Source: an uncultured Bacillota bacterium (GTDB lineage: Bacteria > Bacillota > Dehalobacteriia > UBA4068). Taken from it: a stretch of 11,907 nt of DNA. Below the pieces are notes generated by a model, which was not told where the DNA came from, did no database searches, and worked only from the letters and a program-made list of their open reading frames with translations. The translations under genes were made by a program, and so were the position numbers. Below are positions 1 through 5,070 of this stretch, in pieces. Location of the stretch: NCBI GenBank assembly GCA_934427095.1, contig CAKRYM010000027.1, positions 1 to 11,907 of the forward strand, in the 5' to 3' direction. Within the stretch, counting starts at the first letter, position 1. Each line of letters starts with the position of its first letter.

Positions 1-1
1 G

Positions 2-376
2 GCCAAAGGGGCCACGGTAATTTCCATCTTTATTCCTTTGATCATTCTGGGGATTCCCCTGTTTGATACAACGTTTGCCATTATTCGCAGGTTAGTTTTA
101 CACAAGCCGATTTTTAGCCCGGACAAGATGCATCTGCATCAAACTCTTTTGGCTACAGGGCTTACTCACCGGCAGACAGTGCTGGCAATTTATGCTATCT
201 CGTTGGTTATGGGGCTTTGCGCTGTGTTGATGGCAATTCTTACTTCTGCTCAGGCTACCATTGTCCTGATCGTTGTAACTGTACTGGTTTTCCTTGGTGC
301 GGATTTTCTGGGCGTGCTACGTGGTAAACGGCGCCGCCTGTTCCGCAAAAAAAAGGAAAAACAACCTATGGCTTGA
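2..376 (+). CDS. Polyprenyl-phosphate GlcNAc/sugar-1-phosphate transferase, WecA/TagO (MraY) family, 3' end only
   Basis: The reading frame is open from base 2 to TGA at 374-376, so only the last ~124 residues are present and the start lies upstream. Enzymes of this family are integral membrane proteins that move a sugar-1-phosphate (usually GlcNAc-1-P) from a UDP-sugar onto undecaprenyl phosphate, the first step of teichoic acid, O-antigen or capsule lipid-linked synthesis. The sequence shows a membrane segment leading into PLFDTTFAIIRR, then the cytoplasmic loop SPDKMHLHQTLL..GLTHRQTV, the usual position of the family's HxHH sugar-recognition motif. Here that motif reads HLHQ. Two more hydrophobic segments follow (about fragment residues 59-81 and 85-104), then a very basic tail (GKRRRLFRKKKEK) that fits a cytoplasmic C-terminus. 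I am confident of the family. The exact sugar and pathway cannot be told from this fragment, so no symbol is given. Confidence 0.85.
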   Translation, partial: AKGATVISIFIPLIILGIPLFDTTFAIIRRLVLHKPIFSPDKMHLHQTLLATGLTHRQTVLAIYAISLVMGLCAVLMAILTSAQATIVLIVVTVLVFLGADFLGVLRGKRRRLFRKKKEKQPMA

Positions 377-412
377 TGTTATGTTTAGGCTAAGCCAAAT
401 GGCTGGCTACAA

Positions 413-427
413 GTTTAAAGTTTAAAC
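413..427. repeat. 15-bp perfect palindrome upstream of the SH3 gene, possible operator
   Basis: GTTTAAA-G-TTTAAAC is a perfect inverted repeat around one central base, ending 26 bp before the ATG at 454. It is AT-only apart from the ends and centre, so chance is possible. There is no T-run after it, so it is not a terminator. It could be a regulator site for the downstream gene. That is inference. Confidence 0.35.
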
Positions 428-453
428 GTTATTGGAAAAAGGAGTGGATTTGC

Positions 454-939
454 ATGAGTAAAAGTGGGGTAATTATCCTCATCATTGCAGCAGTTGTCTT
501 TACTGGTTTAGGTTTTGTCATTGGCCAGGTTGTGGTGGCGGCAGGTAGCAATCCCGGGACAAAGGACGATCCTGCGGTGACCCAAAGCTATGTGGACACT
601 TTGGTGGGCGCAAGAGTAAGCGATCTCCAGGCCCAGATTGAAGATTTGGAAGCTTTGATGAATAATTCTATGGTCAGCGGCGAAACGACGCCTGCAAGCA
701 ACAACGATGATGATAAGGAGACAAGCGGAAGCTCCACTCAGCACGTAAAGATTACCAGCGATGGGTTGAATGTGCGCGACGCCGCTTCTACGGGTAATGT
801 CCTTACTTCGCTCAATTCCGGTGATGTCGTGGTATATTTGGATTCTGTTTCTGCCAGCGACGGCACTTGGTACAAAATTAAGCTGGATGACGGCACCGTG
901 GGCTATGTGGCTGGTTGGCTGTGCGGCGAACCCTATTAA
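454..939 (+). CDS. Membrane-anchored bacterial SH3-domain protein
   Basis: A 161-residue protein with a clear start: AAAGGAG at 438-444 sits nine bases before the ATG. The order is: a single hydrophobic segment at about residues 5-30 with no lipobox cysteine, so an uncleaved N-terminal anchor is likely; a conserved-looking DDPAVTQSYVD stretch (38-48); a short amphipathic, possibly coiled-coil helix (about 49-70); a polar Ser/Thr/Asn/Asp linker (72-96); and a C-terminal SH3b domain (about 98-158) with the typical LNVRDAAST..VLTSL..GD, WYKIKLDDGTVGYVAGWL pattern. SH3b domains in bacterial envelope proteins commonly bind peptidoglycan or cell-wall peptides, so the protein probably reaches from the membrane into the wall. 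No catalytic domain is attached, so it may be a binding or scaffold protein. It follows the WecA/TagO-type gene after 77 bp and may share its transcript. The terminator just behind it makes it the last gene of its unit. Confidence 0.85.
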   Translation: MSKSGVIILIIAAVVFTGLGFVIGQVVVAAGSNPGTKDDPAVTQSYVDTLVGARVSDLQAQIEDLEALMNNSMVSGETTPASNNDDDKETSGSSTQHVKITSDGLNVRDAASTGNVLTSLNSGDVVVYLDSVSASDGTWYKIKLDDGTVGYVAGWLCGEPY

Positions 940-957
940 TGAACATAAGGCAACACC

Positions 958-986
958 AAAGAGAGAGGGCAGCCTCTCTCTTTTTT
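958..986 (+). terminator. Rho-independent terminator after the SH3 gene
   Basis: An 8-bp perfect stem GAGAGAGG (961-968) / CCTCTCTC (973-980) closes over a GCAG loop and is followed directly by six T (981-986). Three A just before the stem could pair with the T-run and make it work on the other strand too. It begins about 20 bp after the SH3 stop codon. Confidence 0.88.
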
Positions 987-1053
987 ACGAGAAAACAGGG
1001 GAATTATTTCCTTTTGCTTTTGACAGTAAGCGGCAGATTTCCCTTAGGCGATT

Positions 1054-1062
1054 TGCTATGAT
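1054..1062 (+). promoter_or_regulatory. Possible extended -10 promoter element for the zinc-ribbon gene
   Basis: TGCTATGAT matches an extended -10 (TGn plus TATGAT, five of six to TATAAT). No good -35 lies 16-18 bp upstream. A TTGACA at 1020-1025 is 31 bp away, too far to pair with it. The position, between a terminator and a coding start, supports a promoter, but the call is weak. Confidence 0.35.
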
Positions 1063-1094
1063 GAAGGAAACAGCCTTTGTCAGGTGGTGTGGGA

Positions 1095-1298
1095 ATGTCG
1101 TTTAAGACTTGTCCTGCTTGTCGCCATGTTTCCTATTGTGCCGCCGGTTGTGTGATCTGGATCTGCCCCTGTTGTGGGCAGGATATCAGCCGCCTGCTTG
1201 CTACGAGAGACCCGCGCCGGGAAACGGAAAGCCCCGGCGGGCGTTTAACCGGTAGTTATGGGCAGGATGCCAGGACGAATCCAGGGGAAAGGCGATAA
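1095..1298 (+). CDS. Small zinc-ribbon protein of unknown function
   Basis: This is a 67-residue protein if it starts at the ATG at 1095. The first ~35 residues contain two cysteine knuckles, CPAC near the N-terminus and CPCCG about 20 residues later, with WICPCCGQDIS typical of small zinc ribbons. Further cysteines lie between the knuckles. The C-terminal half (LLATRDPRRETESPGG onward) is polar, Arg/Gly-rich and probably disordered. I do not recognise a named family. Zinc ribbons of this size may bind nucleic acid, act as chaperones or serve as protein-interaction knobs, and the sequence does not decide. The start is uncertain. An in-frame TTG at 1077 has the better ribosome site (AAGGAA at 1064-1069) and would add six residues, whereas the ATG has only a weak GGTGGTGTGGGA ahead of it. 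If the -10 at 1057 is real, the upstream site would not be transcribed. The gene stands alone between two terminators. Coding reality is likely but not proven. Confidence 0.6.
   Translation: MSFKTCPACRHVSYCAAGCVIWICPCCGQDISRLLATRDPRRETESPGGRLTGSYGQDARTNPGERR
1215..1239 (+). repeat. GC-rich inverted repeat inside the zinc-ribbon gene
   Basis: CGCCGGG (1215-1221) and CCCGGCG (1233-1239) are perfect complements around an 11-base loop. Skipping one base (1214) allows two more C-G pairs outside. No T-run follows, so it is not a terminator. It falls in the part coding for the polar tail and would form a stable mRNA hairpin. Confidence 0.5.
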
Positions 1299-1311
1299 GT
1301 CCATTCTTCTC

Positions 1312-1348
1312 AGAGCGGGCGGCGTTTGCTGTCCGTTCTCCGTTTTTT
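1312..1348 (+). terminator. Probable Rho-independent terminator after the zinc-ribbon gene
   Basis: AGAGCGGGCGGC (1312-1323) can pair with GCTGTCCGTTCT (1328-1339) over a GTTT loop, a 12-bp stem with three G-T wobbles. A T6 run follows at 1343-1348 after a three-base gap. The gap and wobbles make it weaker than the one at 958-986. It starts 13 bp after the stop codon at 1298. Confidence 0.65.
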
Positions 1349-1367
1349 CAGACACTCTGCGCAAAAA

Positions 1368-1390
1368 GAATGCAGAAAAGAATTGCATTC
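1368..1390. promoter_or_regulatory. Inverted repeat overlapping the -35, candidate operator
   Basis: GAATGCA (1368-1374) and TGCATTC (1384-1390) form a perfect 7-bp inverted repeat with a 9-base spacer. The half-site centres are 16 bp apart, about one and a half helical turns. The right arm covers the proposed -35 hexamer (1383-1388), where a bound repressor would block RNA polymerase. The regulator is unknown. Confidence 0.4.
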
Positions 1391-1411
1391 AACATATTTA
1401 TATGATATAAA
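1383..1411 (+). promoter_or_regulatory. Predicted sigma-A-type promoter of the hydrolase-murF-ddl-dprA... operon
   Basis: TTGCAT (1383-1388, three of six to TTGACA) is separated by exactly 17 bp from TATAAA (1406-1411, five of six to TATAAT). TG at 1403-1404 makes an extended -10, which would make up for the poor -35. The region is AT-rich, follows a terminator and would start the transcript near base 1418, leaving a leader of about 45 bases before the TTG start at 1463. It is the only convincing promoter I see for the nine genes downstream. Confidence 0.55.
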
Positions 1412-1451
1412 CAAATTAAATTGCGCCAATAGGCGAATTTTTCATTGACAT

Positions 1452-1457
1452 GGGAGG
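1452..1457 (+). promoter_or_regulatory. Ribosome binding site that fixes the TTG start of the hydrolase
   Basis: GGGAGG lies five bases before the TTG at 1463. The longer frame from the TTG at 1445 would place this site inside the gene and has no ribosome site of its own, so 1463 is preferred. Confidence 0.7.
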
Positions 1458-1462
1458 CTGTT

Positions 1463-2221
1463 TTGTCTCGACTTCGTATAGATCAATTATCCATAGAATA
1501 TACTGCTTCCGGCAGTGGGCAGGATGTCCTTTTGTTGCATGGTTGGGGCGTGGATAGCGCGGTGATGGAGCCTTTGCGCAAGCATTTGGCGGAGGTTTGC
1601 CATGCGGTAAGCGTGGATTTGCCTGGTTTTGGCAAAAGTGACCCGCCCAAAACCGCCTGGTCGGTCTATGATTATGCGGATCATGTGGAAAAGGTTATTG
1701 CCGCCCTGGATTTAAAAAATCCTATCCTATTAGGACATAGTTTTGGCGGCAGGCTTTCGATCATCCTCGGCTCTAGAGGGGTGGCAAGTCGGCTTATCCT
1801 AACGGATGCAGCGGGTATCTTGCCGAAAAGGAGCTGGAAGTATTATGTACGGGTGTATAGCTACAAGGCGGCAAAGAAGATTTTTTCCTTCGGTCCTTTA
1901 CGCCCTTTAAAGGATAAGGCGCTTCGGTTTTGGATCAAAAATAATCCTTCCTCTGATTATGCCCAGGCCCAAGGGGTCATGCGGCAAATCTTTGTGAAAG
2001 TGGTGAATGAGGATTTACAGCCTTTGCTGTCCCAAATCCAGGTGTCTACTTTGCTCCTTTGGGGGGATAGGGATACGGCTACGCCACTGACGGATGGTCA
2101 GCTGATGGAAAAATTGATTCCTGACGCTGGGTTAGTGGTGTTTACGGATTGCGGCCATTATCCTTTTTTGGAGCAGCCCGGCCGCTATTACTCTGTGGTC
2201 GATTATTTTATTACCCATTGA
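1463..2221 (+). CDS. Alpha/beta-fold hydrolase, substrate unknown
   Basis: The protein is 252 residues from a TTG start (see the ribosome site at 1452-1457). A start at 1445 would add six residues. It is a single soluble alpha/beta-hydrolase domain without a signal peptide. The oxyanion region HGWGVDS begins at His26, the nucleophile elbow GHSFGG carries Ser93, the acid is Asp204 in WGDRDTATP, and the catalytic His232 lies in DCGHYPFLEQP. The triad is therefore intact, and the short lid (about 120-170, basic and aromatic) is the variable substrate-selecting part. The family covers esterases, lipases, C-C hydrolases and acyltransferases, and nothing here names the substrate. It is the first gene after the promoter and lies 24 bp before the MurF-like gene, so a role in wall precursor or lipid turnover is a reasonable guess from context only. 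Confidence 0.88.
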   Translation: MSRLRIDQLSIEYTASGSGQDVLLLHGWGVDSAVMEPLRKHLAEVCHAVSVDLPGFGKSDPPKTAWSVYDYADHVEKVIAALDLKNPILLGHSFGGRLSIILGSRGVASRLILTDAAGILPKRSWKYYVRVYSYKAAKKIFSFGPLRPLKDKALRFWIKNNPSSDYAQAQGVMRQIFVKVVNEDLQPLLSQIQVSTLLLWGDRDTATPLTDGQLMEKLIPDAGLVVFTDCGHYPFLEQPGRYYSVVDYFITH

Positions 2222-2245
2222 CTTTTTCTGTGGAGAGGTTAGCCC

Positions 2246-3838
2246 ATGTTTACCCTTACCTTTATTGTATATATCCTTTCCTTGTTGGCCTTTTGCGCGT
2301 ATTTTTTGTTTTCTGCTTGCCGTTATCAACTGCACATGTTGCAGCAAAACACTTATGTGAATAGCCAGTACTGGCATTGGTTACAGGGTAGAGGCTGGCG
2401 GGATTGCCGCCTTTGGGATTATCTGTTGCTTGTCCCCATGGGGGTTTACCTGTTTAGCAATGCGTTTTTTTCTGCTGTGGCGTTGCTTTTCATCAGTTTG
2501 CTTTTGCTGTTGATTTACGGGCCTAACCGCGTCAAAGCCAAAAAACCCTTTGCTTTGACCAAACGAATGAAGCGGCTTTATCTCACGGTCAGCGTGTTGA
2601 CCTTGCTTTACGTGGCGGGCTTTGGCGTTTTGTCTTATGCCTTGGATTTGGTCGTAATTTATATTGCTTTGTTGGCAGCCGCTGTGTTTGCTTGGGCTTT
2701 TGTCTTGCTGGCCAATCTGCTCATGCAGCCGGTAGAGCGCCGAATCAACCAAGGGTTTTTTCGTGCCGCTCAAGCTAAACTACGGTCGGTACCTGGTTTG
2801 ACAGTAGTGGGCATTACGGGTAGTTATGGTAAAACCAGCGTGAAGATGATTTTGGCTGCCCTGTTGCAGGAGAAATTTGCCACGTTGGCTACGCCGCATA
2901 GTTATAATACGCCCATGGGTGTTTCTTTGACAGTGAACAATCAGCTGCGCCCCACTACGGAAGTGTTTATTTGTGAAATGGGCGCCCGGCACCGCCAAGA
3001 TATTCAGGAAATGTGCGATTTGGCCCGGCCGGATTTGGCTGTACTTACTGCCATTGGCGAACAACATTTGGAAACCTTCGGCTCCCAGGAAAATATTATT
3101 GCTGCCAAAACGGATATTTTGCGCAACCTGGCCCCTGGGGGCACGGCTTTTGTGAATGGGGATAATGCCTATATTTTGGGTGCGCTGCCGGAATTTCATT
3201 GCCCCATTGTCCGTTATGGGTTAGACCCGGCCAATGATTATTGGGCGGATGATATTTCCTTTGGCCGGCAGGGAATGTCGTTCCTGTTGCATAAAGGGGA
3301 AGAAACCTTCCCACTGACCACTTCTTTGTTGGGACGGCATAATGTGTGCAATATTGTGGGTTGTATCGCCGTGGCGTTGCATATGGGCGTAGATATGAAG
3401 CATATTAGCCACGCCCTGAAAAAACTGCCTCCAGTGGAACACCGTTTGCAGCTGATCCCCGCAGGAAACTATACGGTGATTGATGATGCATTCAATTCTA
3501 ACCCAGCTGGGGCAACTGCTGCTTTAGAGGTGCTGGGCGCTTTTGCGGGCGGCCCAAAAATTATTATCACCCCAGGCATGGTAGAATTGGGAGAACGGCA
3601 GTATCAGTTGAATTATGAATTCGGCATGCAGCTGCCCCAGGTCTGCGATCATATTATTCTGGTGGGGCCGGAAATCAGTCGTCCCATTCGGGAAGGTGCG
3701 GAAAAAGCCGGCGTTAAAGAAGGGCAGCTTTTTGTGGCTGGTAGCTTAAATGAAGCCAGGGGAATTTTGCAGGGCTTGCTGAAGCCCGGCGCCGTGGTAT
3801 TGTATGAAAATGACTTACCGGATACTTATAATGAGTAA
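2246..3838 (+). CDS. murF: MurF-like Mur ligase with a membrane-spanning N-terminal region
   Basis: The protein has 530 residues, about 70-80 more than a usual soluble MurF. MurF joins D-Ala-D-Ala to UDP-MurNAc-tripeptide using ATP, the last cytoplasmic step of the peptidoglycan peptide. The first ~165 residues hold four or five hydrophobic segments (about 1-24, 58-75, 76-91, 111-131, 134-160). The Mur core follows: P-loop GITGSYGKTS (189-198), SYNTPMG, CEMGARHRQDI, a conserved HLETFGS with the likely carbamylated Lys288, LLGRHNVCN (362-369), DDAFNSNP (413-420, the MurF DDxxNxNP signature) and TPGMVELGE. It ends in ENDLPDTYNE. The soluble MurF N-terminal uridine-binding domain seems to be replaced by the membrane part, so the acceptor could differ from the usual nucleotide. 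The ATG at 2246 has TGGAGAGG at 2231-2238. The ddl gene follows 35 bp later, which supports D-Ala-D-Ala as the amino donor. Family assignment is firm. Orthology to dcw-cluster MurF is not. Confidence 0.85.
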   Translation: MFTLTFIVYILSLLAFCAYFLFSACRYQLHMLQQNTYVNSQYWHWLQGRGWRDCRLWDYLLLVPMGVYLFSNAFFSAVALLFISLLLLLIYGPNRVKAKKPFALTKRMKRLYLTVSVLTLLYVAGFGVLSYALDLVVIYIALLAAAVFAWAFVLLANLLMQPVERRINQGFFRAAQAKLRSVPGLTVVGITGSYGKTSVKMILAALLQEKFATLATPHSYNTPMGVSLTVNNQLRPTTEVFICEMGARHRQDIQEMCDLARPDLAVLTAIGEQHLETFGSQENIIAAKTDILRNLAPGGTAFVNGDNAYILGALPEFHCPIVRYGLDPANDYWADDISFGRQGMSFLLHKGEETFPLTTSLLGRHNVCNIVGCIAVALHMGVDMKHISHALKKLPPVEHRLQLIPAGNYTVIDDAFNSNPAGATAALEVLGAFAGGPKIIITPGMVELGERQYQLNYEFGMQLPQVCDHIILVGPEISRPIREGAEKAGVKEGQLFVAGSLNEARGILQGLLKPGAVVLYENDLPDTYNE

Positions 3839-3873
3839 ACAGGTGAGAGAGGATAGAACGAGGAGGCAGTAGC

Positions 3874-5070
3874 ATGGAACATAACAAAATTAACGTCGCC
3901 GTCCTTTTCGGTGGCAGAAGTGTAGAACACGAGGTTTCCATTATCTCTGGTTTGCAGGCTTTTCATGCGTTAGATACGGAAAAATATGAACCCATTCCCA
4001 TTTATATCAGTAAAGAGGGCAAATGGTATAGCGGCGATGTGCTGAAGGAAATCAAAAATTATCAGGATATCCCGGCCTTGTTGCAGCAAGCGACACCTGT
4101 TTATCTCAGTCAGAATTACGGCGAAGGGTTGCTGCATTTGGAGAAAAAAACTTCTGGCGGTTTGTTTCGGCAGAAACACGAAACTTTGACTATTCCCATT
4201 GACGTGGCCTTGCCTGTGACCCATGGCACAAATGTGGAGGATGGTATTTTGCAGGGTGTTTTAGACACGGCGGGGATTCCTTATACTTGTCCTGGGGTTC
4301 TTGGCTCTGCGGTGGGTATGGATAAAATCATGATGAAAGCGGTATTGAAGGACGCTGGGTTGCCTGTGGTACCTTCCCATTCCTTTACTGCGGCAGATTG
4401 GTTGGAAAATGCCGGCGAGGTGTTGCGCCAGATTGAAGAGAAACTGACCTATCCCATGATTGTGAAGCCTGCTAATTTGGGGTCTTCCATCGGGATTAGC
4501 CGGGTAGGGGATCATGATGCTTTGGTGGAAAAGATCGAATTTGCTTTGACTTTTAGCCGCCGCATTTTAGTGGAGCGTTGTGTAGAACCTTTAAGAGAAA
4601 TCAACTGCGCGGTGTTAGGGGAACCTGGCGACGCCATCACTTCTCTGTGTGAAGAGCCGTTGAATGGTAAGGATATTTTGAGCTTTGACGATAAATACTT
4701 AAGCAATAGCGGCGCCAGTAAGGGGATGAGCAGTGCAAAACGGCAGATCCCTGCGGATATTCCGGCGGAAATGGAAGCCTTAATTCGGAGCTATGCTTTG
4801 AAAGCTTTTAATGCTTTGGATTTTCGCGGCGTTTGCCGGGTGGATTTTTTGGTGGATGTAGAGGATGGGGAAAAGGTTTATGTGAATGAGCCCAATACCA
4901 TTCCCGGTTCCCTTTCCTTTTATTTGTTTGAGCCGTCTGGCCTTAGCTTTTCACAGCTGCTGGATCGGATGATTCGGATTGCTCTGAAAGCCAAACGAGA
5001 TGCAGATAGCTTGACCCGTACTTATACGTCAAATATTTTGGCGCAGGGCGGCTTTAAGGGGAAAAAATAA
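3874..5070 (+). CDS. ddl: D-alanine--D-alanine ligase
   Basis: This is a 398-residue cytoplasmic ATP-grasp ligase that makes D-Ala-D-Ala from two D-Ala and ATP. It is 30-40 residues longer than compact Ddl enzymes because of an insert-like stretch (about 55-105) and a C-terminal tail after ~370. Motifs seen: FGGRSVEHEVSIISG (12-26, with Glu18 at the first D-Ala site), THGTNVEDG (117-124), KPANLGSSIGIS (198-209, ATP loop), and the metal ligands Asp324 in CRVDF and Glu339/Asn341 in NEPNTIPGS. The omega-loop reads FDDKYL with Tyr275. By analogy with E. coli DdlB Tyr216, a Tyr here favours D-Ala-D-Ala, whereas D-Ala-D-Lac ligases carry Phe (Leuconostoc) or the VanA-type loop. AGGAGG at 3861-3866 fixes the ATG. 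The stop codon shares a base with the dprA start. Confidence 0.93.
   Translation: MEHNKINVAVLFGGRSVEHEVSIISGLQAFHALDTEKYEPIPIYISKEGKWYSGDVLKEIKNYQDIPALLQQATPVYLSQNYGEGLLHLEKKTSGGLFRQKHETLTIPIDVALPVTHGTNVEDGILQGVLDTAGIPYTCPGVLGSAVGMDKIMMKAVLKDAGLPVVPSHSFTAADWLENAGEVLRQIEEKLTYPMIVKPANLGSSIGISRVGDHDALVEKIEFALTFSRRILVERCVEPLREINCAVLGEPGDAITSLCEEPLNGKDILSFDDKYLSNSGASKGMSSAKRQIPADIPAEMEALIRSYALKAFNALDFRGVCRVDFLVDVEDGEKVYVNEPNTIPGSLSFYLFEPSGLSFSQLLDRMIRIALKAKRDADSLTRTYTSNILAQGGFKGKK

Noticed and set aside
391..410. Terminator after the transferase gene from AGCC-AAAT-GGCT
   Set aside because: The stem is only 4 bp and no T-run follows.
1020..1062. TTGACA (1020-1025) paired with TATGAT (1057-1062) as a promoter
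   Set aside because: The spacer is 31 bp, far from the 16-18 bp needed. No acceptable -10 lies at the right distance from the TTGACA. Only the extended -10 is kept, with low confidence.
770..1105. 111-codon + strand frame across the SH3 gene end and the terminator
   Set aside because: It overlaps the SH3b domain in another frame, runs through a strong terminator and shows no domain.
1100..1300. Riboswitch (cobalamin or c-di-GMP type) suggested by GGAAACGG and CCAGGA-like stretches
   Set aside because: The conserved core boxes do not line up in order or spacing, and no regulated gene follows before the terminator.
1445..1462. Upstream TTG start for the alpha/beta hydrolase
   Set aside because: It would put the good GGGAGG ribosome site inside the gene and has none of its own. 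The TTG at 1463 is better placed.
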